From JAFDZV01 sp966128725 (GTDB lineage Bacteria > Bacteroidota > Ignavibacteria > OLB7), in contig CBHYLN010000011.1 of the NCBI GenBank assembly GCA_966128725.1, forward strand, positions 1-57,871: a stretch of DNA of 57,871 nucleotides. Direction: 5' to 3'. Below the pieces are notes generated by a model. The model was not told the DNA's origin. It was given only the letters and a program-made list of their open reading frames with translations, and searched no databases. Shown here piece after piece: positions 43,003-53,100 of this stretch. The number at the start of each line of letters is the position of its first letter. The stretch's first letter is position 1. The position numbers and the translations under genes are program-made.

Positions 43003-44727
43003 ATGCGTAAACACATGAGATCGGCCGCACGTGTTGCGGCACTTCTGGTAGGCCTCGTCTGCCTGTGCGCCGCTCCGGCGAGCGCGCAGAACGCCCACGA
43101 GCGTGCCAAGGCCGCCGTTGCCAACGGTGACTATGCCAGCGCGGCCACGCTGTACGACGAGGCCCTGAAGGCCTCGCCGAAGGATCAGGAGATCCTTCTG
43201 GAGGCCGGCGATGTGAGCATGGAGCTGGAGCGCTACGGTGCGGCCCGTGACCTGTATCGGCGTGCCATGGATGTTGACCGGAACGCGGCCAGTACGCGCA
43301 AGTACGCATCGGCGTTATCAGCGCTGAACAATCACACCGAGGCGATTGAACTTCTTCAGAAGGAAGTGAAGGACGACGCCACGCTGGAGAACTATCTGGC
43401 ACTGGGCCAGGCCTATCTGGCCGCGGGACGTGATTCGCTCAGCAAGGCGGAGCTCACGTTCCAGACCGCCAGCCGCAAGTATCCGAAGTCGGCCGAGGTG
43501 GCCGTGGCGCTCGGTGATCTGTACTATGCACGTGAGGTGTACGAGCTGGCTGTGTTGAAGTACGAGGAGGCGCTGGGGATCGATCCCACGCTGATCGAGC
43601 CGCGCATTCGCCTTGGGCGCTGCTACCGCGAGCAGGCCAGGCGCGAGGACAGCGACAGTGTTTCCAACATGCTGTACAACAAGGCGCTGCTGGAGTTCAA
43701 CCGGGTTACCGCAACGGCGCCCCGGCAGCCGCGTCCGTGGTTGGAGCAGGGCCAGATCTTCATGCTGGCGCACCTGTACGAGAAGGCGGGCCGTTCGTTC
43801 GAGGAGTATGTGGCGCTCAGGCCCGACGATGCGCGTGGCGACATCATGTTGGCCCGTGCGGCGTACGAAGGCAACTATTACAACCAGGCAATCGCTCCGT
43901 TGGAGCGCATTGTGGCCAAGAACGATTCGATCTCGGCGCAGTTCAAGGATCGCGCCCGCGTGATGCTGGGCAAGAGTTACTACGCCATCAAGGAGTATGT
44001 AAAGTCGCGCGAGGCATACGGCGCGGCCAACGATTCGGTGTTCGATGTTGATGCCCGCAAGCGGTATTCCTCCAGCCTGCTGCTCTCCAACGGCGACACG
44101 CTGCGCGCGGTGGACATGTACCGCAAGCTGGTGAACGACAACCCGACCGATTGCGAACTGAGCATGAGCCTGGGCTCGCTGCTGTACAGCGCCAAGCGGT
44201 ATGAAGATGTGATCGAGGTGTTTACCAAGCGCATCGCCGACTGCCCGGAGGCCTCGAAGGCAACCCCGTATCTGTACATCGGGTTGTCGTACTTCACACG
44301 GGGCAAGCTGGACGATGCCGCAGCTGCATTGAACAATTCCATCGCCGCCGACAGCACATCGGCCCAGGCCTACTACTGGCTGATGAACGTCTATGCCAAG
44401 AAGGAGCAGTACGGCAAGGCTGCCGAGCTGGCGCGGGCAATGACCGCGCGCGGCATGGACAAGACGAACCCGAAGGAAGTTGGCAACGGCTTCTTCTTTG
44501 GAGGCGTGGAACGGTTCAAGGCCAAGGACTACCGGGGCGCGATTGCCGAGTTCGAGCGCGTGCTGAAGCTGACGCCGGAAAACGCGCAGGCGCATCTGTA
44601 CATGGCATTCAGCTACCAGTCGCAGAACGACAAGGAGAATGCCTGCAAGAGCTATCGGATGGTACTGAAGTACGATCCGAAGAACGCGGAAGCGCTGAAG
44701 AACTCGAAGCTGATCAGCTGCCAGTAA
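43003..44727 (+). CDS. TPR-repeat protein, secreted/periplasmic
   Basis: A 574-residue protein with a signal peptide (RKHMRSAARVAALLVG..., cleavage near ASA-Q). About twelve tandem TPR helical pairs follow (for example NGDYASAATLYDEALKASP and YGAARDLYRRAMDVD). It continues in TPRs to the end. The ATG at 43003 was chosen by the signal peptide; earlier in-frame codons (from 42910) lack one. A scaffold for the envelope complex of the same cluster is an inference. Confidence 0.88.
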   Translation: MRKHMRSAARVAALLVGLVCLCAAPASAQNAHERAKAAVANGDYASAATLYDEALKASPKDQEILLEAGDVSMELERYGAARDLYRRAMDVDRNAASTRKYASALSALNNHTEAIELLQKEVKDDATLENYLALGQAYLAAGRDSLSKAELTFQTASRKYPKSAEVAVALGDLYYAREVYELAVLKYEEALGIDPTLIEPRIRLGRCYREQARREDSDSVSNMLYNKALLEFNRVTATAPRQPRPWLEQGQIFMLAHLYEKAGRSFEEYVALRPDDARGDIMLARAAYEGNYYNQAIAPLERIVAKNDSISAQFKDRARVMLGKSYYAIKEYVKSREAYGAANDSVFDVDARKRYSSSLLLSNGDTLRAVDMYRKLVNDNPTDCELSMSLGSLLYSAKRYEDVIEVFTKRIADCPEASKATPYLYIGLSYFTRGKLDDAAAALNNSIAADSTSAQAYYWLMNVYAKKEQYGKAAELARAMTARGMDKTNPKEVGNGFFFGGVERFKAKDYRGAIAEFERVLKLTPENAQAHLYMAFSYQSQNDKENACKSYRMVLKYDPKNAEALKNSKLISCQ

Positions 44728-45085
44728 GGCATGATTCGGTGCAGGTGATGCAGGGGGCGGCCGATACAATCGGATCCGCCCCTTGTTCGTTCATCGAATG
44801 CGCGATGGCGCTGAACGCACGGCGACGGTGGGCGGGGCATTAAACGTGTTATCCCGTTCTACGGTCTCTGCGGTTATGTCGCGGCAAAGCGGGCGGCGGT
44901 GTGCAGGGGATAGAGTGGGTGATGCGGATTTTCCCGATCAATGAAGCGGGGGATTGCGATCAATTCCAACATGTGCCATATTTGCAAACGGCAGCAATGC
45001 ATCGTGGGGTCCCACAGCTCACGCATACGTCCACAATGATCGGCTGCTTCCATCCATTCTCCCGAATCTTTCGTTGAGGGAAGCT
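44728..45085. other. 358-base gap with a terminator
   Basis: It contains the hairpin at 44754-44782 (listed) and then the promoter region of the DUF1573 pair. An in-frame upstream extension of the next gene (from 44954) looks non-coding. The TGAGGGAAGCT just before the ATG at 45086 is the ribosome-binding site. Confidence 0.5.
44754..44782 (+). terminator. Terminator after the TPR gene
   Basis: GGGGCGG/CCGCCCC with an inner CCGAT/ATCGG (44754-44765 with 44769-44782, two-base bulge) form a strong hairpin, followed by TTG. Confidence 0.7.
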
Positions 45086-45880
45086 ATGCGTATTGCTCGT
45101 AGGCAGATACGATTCTGCGCGGTTATGTTGGTAATGCTGGGGGCTGCCTCCGCTGCGTTTGCGCAGGGGAAGCTCCAGATTGTGGGCGGCGATACCCACG
45201 ACTGGGGCACCGTGGATCCCGGAAAGCTTACCGCGCGTGTCGAGCTGAAGAATGTGGGCTCCGGCAACGTGAACATCCTTGAAGTGCGGCCCACCTGCCT
45301 TTGTACGATCGCGCCGGTGGACACGAACTTCCTTGCGCCCGGTGCTTCGGCGCACGTCAGCATCACGCTTGACGCGATGCAGAAGACCGGTGTAATCGAA
45401 CGCAGCATTCTGGTCCGGTGGACCGATTCGGCTGCAAAGGGCGGCCTGAAGATCGACTCGTCGTGGATCCACCTGAAGGCGAACATCTATCGCGAGATCT
45501 ATGTGTCGCCCGTTGCGTCGATCATCGTTGGCTCCAGCCGTCCTGGCGAGGAAGCCAGGGCGTTGCCGCTGAAGATTCAGAACGTGAGCCCGGATACCAT
45601 CGTTGTTCAGCCTCCCGTATTGCAGGAAGGTGCCAACCATACATTTCGGTTCGAGATGCCCGGCCCACGCAAGCTGGCGCCCGGGGAAATGTTCGAGTTG
45701 AAGACCTACGTGACACCGTTCAAGCCGGGCGCCTTGGCCGGTACGGTGGTAATGAAGACATCCAGCAAGAAGATGCCGGAAATCGTGATGAACGTTGCCG
45801 GAACCGTGGCCGTGGGCTCTTCGCCTTCCGGCGCGGCCGCAACATCCACCGAGGCGCCAGCATCCGCGAAGGGACACTAA
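45086..45880 (+). CDS. DUF1573 secreted protein (first copy)
   Basis: A 264-residue exported protein with a signal peptide (MRIARRQIRFC..., cleavage near AFA-Q). Two Ig-like/ASPM-like beta domains (residues 30-130 and 140-245) start with DWGTVDPGKLTARVELKNVG. The DUF1573 core has RPTCLCTIAP, where the usual second-residue Gly is Leu. The C-terminus is Ala/Ser-rich and low-complexity. Start set by TGAGGG seven bases upstream. The next gene is a paralog. Confidence 0.88.
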   Translation: MRIARRQIRFCAVMLVMLGAASAAFAQGKLQIVGGDTHDWGTVDPGKLTARVELKNVGSGNVNILEVRPTCLCTIAPVDTNFLAPGASAHVSITLDAMQKTGVIERSILVRWTDSAAKGGLKIDSSWIHLKANIYREIYVSPVASIIVGSSRPGEEARALPLKIQNVSPDTIVVQPPVLQEGANHTFRFEMPGPRKLAPGEMFELKTYVTPFKPGALAGTVVMKTSSKKMPEIVMNVAGTVAVGSSPSGAAATSTEAPASAKGH

Positions 45881-45971
45881 GGGTCTTGCTTTTCAGACAA
45901 ACTTCAGCAAGTTTCCTATCCCCAACTTGTCAACCGACAACCATACACTCTACAAAAAGAGGCAGCATATC

Positions 45972-46745
45972 ATGAAATCCGTGCTAATGATTCGTGCGTT
46001 CGCGGTTGCCGCGGCCGTGGTTCTTTACGGTGGCGTGGCGGTACACGCACAGAGCAAGATGGAAATTGTGGGCGGCGATACGTATGACTGGGGTACCGTT
46101 GCCCCCGGAAAGCTCCAGACCGTGGTTCAGGTGAAGAACGTGGGCACGCAGGAGTTGAAGATCAACGAAGTGCGCCCGAGCTGCGGCTGCACGGCGGCGC
46201 CGATCGACAAGAACCTGCTCCAGCCGGGTGAGATCGGCAAGATCAGCATCACGCTCGACGTTTCCAGCCGTAGCGGCCCTGTCGAGAAGACGATCACGAT
46301 CACCTCGAACGATTCCACCGCGCCGGTTCGTACGCTGCATCTGAAGGCCGATGTGCATCGTGCCATCACGGTAACGCCGATGCAGTACATGCTTGTCAAC
46401 GACTGCAAGGTCGGTGTGGCGTCGCAGGCGTCGGCAATGATGATCAAGAACACGTCGGACAAGCCGATCACGATCTATCCGCCGGAATTGGTTCCGGGCG
46501 GCAACATCGGCGTGGTGTTCAATCTTTCCGCGAAGCGCGATCTGAAGCCGGGCGAGGAGTTCGAGCTGAAGGCCACGGTAACGCCGAAGGAAGAGCGCAG
46601 CCTGTATGGCACGGCGAAGATGAAGACCACCAGCACCGAGATGCCGGTGATTGATTTCACGATCAATGGCACCATGACCCAGCCGAATGTGCCAGCCGCA
46701 CCATCGGCCACGCAGCCATCGACCTCCACGCAGGCGCCGAAGTAA
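45972..46745 (+). CDS. DUF1573 secreted protein (second copy)
   Basis: A 257-residue paralog of the preceding protein. A signal peptide (KSVLMIRAFAVAAAVV, cleavage near VHA-Q) leads to DWGTVAPGKLQTVVQVKNVG and the canonical RPSCGCTAAP motif, followed by TLDVSSRSGPVEKTITI. The C-terminal tail is Pro/Thr/Ser-rich. It begins 91 bases after the first copy. A strong hairpin follows its stop. Function unknown; such proteins resemble ASPM-SPD-2-Hydin beta domains and are exported. Confidence 0.9.
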   Translation: MKSVLMIRAFAVAAAVVLYGGVAVHAQSKMEIVGGDTYDWGTVAPGKLQTVVQVKNVGTQELKINEVRPSCGCTAAPIDKNLLQPGEIGKISITLDVSSRSGPVEKTITITSNDSTAPVRTLHLKADVHRAITVTPMQYMLVNDCKVGVASQASAMMIKNTSDKPITIYPPELVPGGNIGVVFNLSAKRDLKPGEEFELKATVTPKEERSLYGTAKMKTTSTEMPVIDFTINGTMTQPNVPAAPSATQPSTSTQAPK

Positions 46746-47159
46746 CGATCGGCCCTCCGGGCGTACGCTCGGCCAGTGCAAACCAATGTCAACGCCCACG
46801 GCCAATGTCGCATTGCCGGGGGCGTTGCTGTTTGTGGGATGTTTGTGCCATGAAGCACGAAAATCGCGGGAGGGCAACCAAATCCGATGTAGGTTGTGCC
46901 GTGAATTGTTGCGGTGGCGATGGCTGCCAGGCATCGCTGTTCGGAACACAAGATGATTGTGAACCAACACGGCTCTCGCTGCGACATTCTTCGGGGATGC
47001 TGGTCTTAAAAACAAAATCGGATGCCACAAGGGAGAAACCGGTTGTCTTTTCTGAACCAAGCCCCTAAATTCAAGGATTGTTACAACTCCGCGCCAGGAG
47101 ATGCCTGCCAAGGCGAGTGGAACGTTCCTCTCCTCGATCTAACCTTTCAACAGCTCTCA
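46746..47159. other. 414-base gap before the OmpA gene
   Basis: It holds the terminator at 46791-46826 (listed). A cysteine-rich frame of 73 codons (46850-47068) is open but unlike any family I know. The OmpA gene's frame is open upstream to 47022 without a signal peptide. I take the region as mainly promoter and leader. Confidence 0.4.
46791..46826 (+). terminator. Terminator after the DUF1573 pair
   Basis: AACGCCC (46791-46797) and GGGCGTT (46820-46826) close a stem that continues with GGCCAATG/CATTGCC (one bulge) and a TCG loop. A weak T-rich tail (GCTGTTTG) follows. Confidence 0.75.
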
Positions 47160-49679
47160 ATGAAGAACAGGTCTGCCGATTACATACGAGTGGCGTGCCC
47201 CCGGCACTTGCGGTTTGCTGCGGCGGCAATCGCCATTCTCGTTGTGCTTGTCGCGAACAGCGTGTCCCTGAAAGCACAGCCCGAGACACCCGATACCACA
47301 GATGCTCTTCACCAGTTCCTGCTTCGGAACATCGGGTTCGTGGTCAACACGGCCGATCTTGAGTATGCGCCAACGGTGACAGCCGATGGGCGCACGCTCT
47401 ATTTCGTTTCCGATCGTCCCGGGAACGGTGCGGTGGGTGGTCACGATTTCTGGTACACGACCAAGGCCGAACGCCTTGACACCGTGTTCGCACCGCCCGT
47501 GAACCTTGGCGCGCCGATCAATACCGAGCGCAACGAAGGCGTTGCGTCGATCGCGGCCGACGGGCAGACAATCTTCTTCACCGGCTGTAATCGCCCAGAT
47601 GGCTTGGGCGATTGCGATCTGTACGAGGCCGAGTTGGAGGGGACCGAGTGGAAGAACGTGCGCAACGTAAGCGAGATCAACTCGCCGTACTGGGATTCGC
47701 AGCCATCGATCTCCTCGGATGGCAAAACCCTGTACTTCGTCTCGAACCGCCCCGGCGCAATGGGCGGCGATGACGACGCCGATATCTACATCACCACGCT
47801 TGGTGGTGATGGCCGTTGGACGGCGCCCCGCAATCTCGGCGCGCCGATCAACACCTCGGAAAAGGAGGACAGCCCCTTCATCATCGCCGGCAGCGGCGCG
47901 TTGTACTTCTCGTCGGCCGGTCACGGCGGCGAGGGTGGGCTTGACTTCTTCGTGGCCAAGCGCCAGGCCGATGGTACATGGGGCGAGCCGGAGAACCTTG
48001 GCGAGCCGTACAACACGTCGCAGGACGAGCGTTTCATCACGCTGCCGGCAGCCGGCGACATCATCTACTTCTCGTCGGAACGCCGCGACATGCCGAACGC
48101 CGGCAAGCTGGATATCTTCATGGGTATCCTGCCGCCGCGCGTCGTGAACATTCTGGTTGCCGGTCGCGTGTACGACCAGTGTACGCAGGGCAATCTCCCG
48201 GCCGATCTGTACTTCGTTGATGCGGCAACCGGTGATACGGTTAACGTCTCGAAGACCAACAGCACCACGGGCGAATACTCGTTCGTGATTCCGTCGACCG
48301 TTGCTCGTCGCCTTACGGTGAGCGGCTCCAGCCCGGGTTACCCAACGATCAGCAACAGCATCGACATCCCCGCGGTCAAGAAGTACACGGAAATCCGCAA
48401 GGACTTCCCGCTGGGCGAGCAGCCGGTGTTGAACGCGATCTACGAGATCGCCGACTATGTCAAGAGTCTCCCGGCAAGCGCGCCCGCGAAGTATCGCGAC
48501 TTCCGTGGCCTGCTGATCGAGGAAAACCTGGTGAAGGAGCTGTATCCGTTGCTCACCTACGTGTTCTTCGATTCCGGCAGCTCGCAGATTCCGGACCGTT
48601 ACATCCGCTTCACCGATCCTTCGCAGACCGAGGGCTTCAGCGATACCACCATTCCTGGCGGTACGCTCGAGAAGTACTATCACATGCTGAACGTGGTGGG
48701 TTACCGCATGCGTCAGCATCCGGAAACGAAGATCGAAATCGTTGGCTGTAACTCCGAGCAGGCTGCCTTGGGCGAAACGAAGGACGTGTCGGAGAAGCGT
48801 GGCACGGTGGTGTACGACTACCTGACATCGATCTGGAAGATCGACCCAAGCCGGATTAAGATGCTCCCGCCGCGCGGGTTCCCGGAAACCAAGTCCAACC
48901 CGAACGATCCGCTCGGCATCATCGAGAACCGTCGTGCTGAAATCCGTTCGTCCGACTGGGAAGTGGTGAAGCCTATCATCAACAAGGATCTTCGCCGCTA
49001 CCCGCAGCCGGAGACGATGTTCTTCACGATGAAGAACGGCATCAACGACGGTCTGGTTGCCCGCCGCGCGATCGAAATCAAGCGGAACGGAAAGCTGTGG
49101 AACGTGATCTCCAATGTTGGTACCACCGATCCGCAGTCGAAGCCGTACAACTGGGGCAAGAACGGCGATGCCGATTCGATCCCGAACGACGAAGCTCCGT
49201 TCGTCTGCCAGTTGATCGTCTACAGTGCCGATGGCAAGGAGTGCCGTTCGCCTGAAATCACGATTCCGGTGGAGATCGTCACCAACGAGGAAAAGCGCCG
49301 CGAGGCACTTGTCGACAAGACGATCGATCGTTATTCGCTGGTGCTCTTCAAGTTCAACAGCCCCGAGGCTGGTCCGCTCAACGATCGCATCCTGCGTGAG
49401 TATGTCTATGCCGACATCCACCAGGGAGCCCAGATCGAGGTTGTGGGCCATACCGACGTGGTTGGTCTGGAAGACGTGAACAAGAAGCTCTCCGATGCGC
49501 GCTCCAACACGGTGACAAGCGGCCTTCGGAAGAATGTCCGCAACGGCGTGATTCAGTCGTTGCAGGGACAGGGTGTTGGTGAGGATTCTCCTCTGTACAA
49601 CAACGAGCTTCCGGAAGGACGTTTCTATAACCGTACGGTTCAGGTTACGATCGTCACGCCAACCCAGGCTGGCCCGTAA
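47160..49679 (+). CDS. PD40-repeat protein with two OmpA-like domains
   Basis: An 839-residue envelope protein. A signal peptide ends near residue 40 (SLKA-Q). Five WD40-like PD40 blades span about 55-330 (such as TADGRTLYFVSDRPG and SSDGKTLYFVSNRPG). A carboxypeptidase-regulatory-like domain is at 335-415. A degenerate OmpA-type domain is at 455-600 (EIVGCNSEQ, ENRRAEIR) and a second OmpA-like domain at 720-835 (IEVVGHTDVVG). OmpA domains bind peptidoglycan. The pair of OmpA domains with one PD40 propeller is unusual. ATG at 47160 was chosen by the signal peptide. Confidence 0.9.
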   Translation: MKNRSADYIRVACPRHLRFAAAAIAILVVLVANSVSLKAQPETPDTTDALHQFLLRNIGFVVNTADLEYAPTVTADGRTLYFVSDRPGNGAVGGHDFWYTTKAERLDTVFAPPVNLGAPINTERNEGVASIAADGQTIFFTGCNRPDGLGDCDLYEAELEGTEWKNVRNVSEINSPYWDSQPSISSDGKTLYFVSNRPGAMGGDDDADIYITTLGGDGRWTAPRNLGAPINTSEKEDSPFIIAGSGALYFSSAGHGGEGGLDFFVAKRQADGTWGEPENLGEPYNTSQDERFITLPAAGDIIYFSSERRDMPNAGKLDIFMGILPPRVVNILVAGRVYDQCTQGNLPADLYFVDAATGDTVNVSKTNSTTGEYSFVIPSTVARRLTVSGSSPGYPTISNSIDIPAVKKYTEIRKDFPLGEQPVLNAIYEIADYVKSLPASAPAKYRDFRGLLIEENLVKELYPLLTYVFFDSGSSQIPDRYIRFTDPSQTEGFSDTTIPGGTLEKYYHMLNVVGYRMRQHPETKIEIVGCNSEQAALGETKDVSEKRGTVVYDYLTSIWKIDPSRIKMLPPRGFPETKSNPNDPLGIIENRRAEIRSSDWEVVKPIINKDLRRYPQPETMFFTMKNGINDGLVARRAIEIKRNGKLWNVISNVGTTDPQSKPYNWGKNGDADSIPNDEAPFVCQLIVYSADGKECRSPEITIPVEIVTNEEKRREALVDKTIDRYSLVLFKFNSPEAGPLNDRILREYVYADIHQGAQIEVVGHTDVVGLEDVNKKLSDARSNTVTSGLRKNVRNGVIQSLQGQGVGEDSPLYNNELPEGRFYNRTVQVTIVTPTQAGP

Positions 49680-50127
49680 CCCCCAAGCCGTTCGGTGTTG
49701 AGAATGCCGAAATGCTGTGCCCGCTTTCCGAAGCGAAAGCGGGCACAGTGTTTCACCAGCATACGTGTTCCTGCGGCCGATCGCAATGCCGCCATCCTGT
49801 GCGGAGCCTACGCTAGCGATCGGAAACTACCTGTGACATTCCGAGACCTTGGTGGTCTCCTTCTGTGGACATTTGCCCGTAACGATCGTATGGCTTGTGT
49901 CCATTTGTAAGATGCGTATATTCAATCCCCGGTCCTTTTTCATGCGTCGTTTGGCCCAAAGCGGCACCGTGTTGTGCCGCTGACAGGGACAGCGTCACTG
50001 CTGGGCACACCGATTTTCGGTTGATGTCGTGCAGTGGCGACCACCGGGAGCGCTGATTTGTGCACGATCCCCTGTTGGGGCCCTCATGCATGATATCGGG
50101 GTCTCCCCCAGACCGAATGCACTCTCT
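49680..50127. other. 448-base gap before the giant surface protein
   Basis: It holds the terminator at 49715-49748 (listed) and then about 380 bases without a gene, in which the promoter of the next gene must lie. A small palindrome, GAGACC/GGTCTC (49843-49859), is the only other structure I can point to. Confidence 0.4.
49715..49748 (+). terminator. Terminator after the OmpA gene
   Basis: A perfect 14-bp stem (49715-49728 with 49735-49748) around a six-base loop is followed by TGTTT. Confidence 0.85.
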
Positions 50128-53100
50128 ATGAAGGCCATAGCGATACTGCTTACAGTACTCTGCCTTGGAGGGACCGTTGCTTACGCACAGCAACGGGAGA
50201 AGGATCGCGGCCATGGCCTTCTTAGCGCCAATTCGGAAGGAACGCATTTCTTCATTGGCTTCATGCAGAACGAGGACGACATGTGCGCGCGCGGCTTCGG
50301 TGAGCGCAGCATCATGATCGCGTCCCGGTTCTCCACCTCGGTGATCATTCGATATCCCGACGGCACTGCAACACGCGACGACATCCCCGCCGGCCAACTC
50401 CGATCCTATCAGGTGAACTCCGATTACGAGTGCATCGGTGAGGGTGTGTACCGCAAGGGGATCGAGATCATCGCCACACATCCGGTATGCGTGTATTGTT
50501 ACAGCAGCAAGCCGCAGACTTCCGATGGCTATCTGGCGTTACCGGTGGATGTGTGGGGCACGGAGTACGTGTCGGCGAACTATTCGCTGGATCATTACAG
50601 CATCCGGCCCGGCATCAACTGGCTCGACTCGGTGTGTCAGGTTTCCAAGCGGCGCGGTGAGTTCATGATCATCGCCTCGGAGGACAACACCCAGGTCAAC
50701 GTGATTCCCGCCACGCCCACGCTTGAGAGCGGGGCCTCGCGCCTGCTGACACGCACGCTGATGAAGGGCGATGTCTACCAGGTGCAGGATGGTGGTGAGG
50801 TGCGGGGATATTCCGACCTTACCGGCTCGGTGATCACCAGCAACAAACCTGTTGGATTGCTCAGCGGGCACATGCGCGCCGGCGTGCCGTATTTCTACGA
50901 CACCAAGGACCATCTGATCGAGATGATCCCGCCGCGGCAATCGCTGGGCAAGCGTCTGGTGGCCGTACCTTTTGGTGGCCGTCAGGGCGGCGATCTCATC
51001 CGTGTGATCTCGTCGGAATCCGATCCCACGAATGTGACGATCACCTCCCGAACGGGCGTTGTAACCCGCACCATTACACGGCTTGGCGGATACATCGATT
51101 ACGACCTGCAGAGCGTCTCGGTGATCGTTGCCGATCGCCCGGTGCTGGTTACGCAGTACGCCCGCTCGCAGGGCGCCGACCCACGCAACCATGACACCGT
51201 GGTTGTGGCCCAGTTCGATCCGGACATGGTGGTGGTAACGCCCGAGGAGCAGTTCGTGCAGACCGCCGTGTTCCAGACGATGCCGAACTACAGCCCCGCG
51301 CAGTTCAACCAGCAATACCGCGAGCATTACGTCACGATTGTTGCCGAGCGCGACAAGTTCTCCACCATCACGCTGAACGGCCAGCCGCTTGTCAACCAGC
51401 CTGGATTCGTGGGCGGTGACATCGCCGGCACACCCTTCCGCTGGGCCTGGATGCAGGTTGCCGATGGTCGTGTGCATGTGCTGAGCGGCGATGCCCTGTT
51501 TGGCGGATATGTGTACGGGCTTGGCGAATTCGATTCCTACGCCTGGCCAATCGGCGCGAAGTTGCCGCGCACGTCAACGGTGGACAGCATTGCTCCGGTG
51601 CTTACCGATACGCTGGAATGTGGTGGTGTGCTGGTTCGAGCAAGCGAGATTGGCACCGGGCAGGCAGGCTTGAAGCGCGTTTGGCTGGATAGCGCCGGCT
51701 CGGTGAATACCACATTGCGCATGACACCGCTGATGCTGGGCGACGAGTACGGGGATGGTCACATCACGCTGATCGATCCGCGCAAGGCCGGCAAGGCCCG
51801 TGTGATCGCCGAGGATCAAGCCGGTAACCGCGACACGTTGGATATCGACGTTGCAATCAGCACACCGCTGAACTTCAACCGGGATTCAATTCTGTTCGCC
51901 GATGCCGAGATTGCCACAACGTATTCAACAACGCTGGTGATCACCAACGCCAATGGCATTCCGTTGGTGATCGATTCGTTGTACCTGAAGCGCCGGCGCG
52001 AATTCACGCTGCTGAAGTCGTATAAGGGAACCGTGATACCCAGCGGCGGTTCGCTGGGCGTCGAGGTGTATTTCCAGACCGTGGTTCGGCGTGAACAGCG
52101 GGATACGCTGGTTGTTATAACGGCGTGCCAGGCGTTTACCATCCCGATGTATGCATCGGTGGCGGCGCCGCAGATCGGCACGCACGATCTGGAGTTTGGC
52201 CGCGTTCGTGTTGGCAACGAGCGCATTCTTCGTCTGCGGGTATGGAATTCCGGCCGTATCCCGCTTCGCCTGGATTCGGCGGTGCAGGTTGATGGGCCGT
52301 TCGCGATACGTACGCCGATCACCGGCCCGATCGTGCTGATGCCGAAAACCGACTCCACGGCCGAAGGCGACACAACAATCGACGTGGCATTCAGCCCAAC
52401 GGCGGTTGGCGACTTCGCAGGCACCGTTCGTTTTTACAGCAACGCCGATACCGTTGCCATCGCTCATCTGCATGGTGTTGGGGTTTATCCCGCCATCCAG
52501 ATCGGTGGCTACGATTTCGGCCGGATGCAGGTTGGCGATACCGGATGCACCCGCATACCGATTGTGAATACCGGCACCGACACGGCCCATCTTACCGGCC
52601 TGGGGCTTCCGGATCCGAACATCTTCATCCCGGATGTAAGCCTGTTCCCGTTCAGCCTTCCGCCGGGCGATACGCTCTGGGTGCGCGTGTGCTTCTCGCC
52701 GCGCGAGGAAGCCATCTACACGGCCGATGTGCTCCCGCTGAACGACGACCGTCTTGAGGCCATGAACAAGCTTCGCGGGGCCGGCTACATCCTTCGTGGC
52801 TGGCTCAGCGGCCATGATTGGCACGAACGTTGGATCGGTCCGGTCTGGCACGACAGCGTCGTTTATCTGCATAACTTCTCGGATGCACCGCTCACCGTGT
52901 ACAAGGTGTGGCTTGGAAGCGGGGATGTTGGTGACTTCAAGGTTGAAGCATTGCTGGATTCGGTTGTGATCGCGCCGCGCGATTCCTCGCCGGTGAACGT
53001 ATCGTTCAGCCCGATGCTGCCCGGCGTGCGGAGCTGCATGATCCATGCCTTGACGTCCTCGCGCACAACGACGATTGTTGATTCGGTGCTTCAGGGCTTT

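Noticed and set aside
46850..47068. Cysteine-rich 72-residue frame before the OmpA gene
   Set aside because: No ribosome-binding site or known cysteine pattern; it overlaps the leader of the next gene.
47157..49451. 764-codon minus-strand open frame opposite the PD40-OmpA gene
   Set aside because: Composition is that of a shadow frame; the plus strand has repeated blades and OmpA domains.
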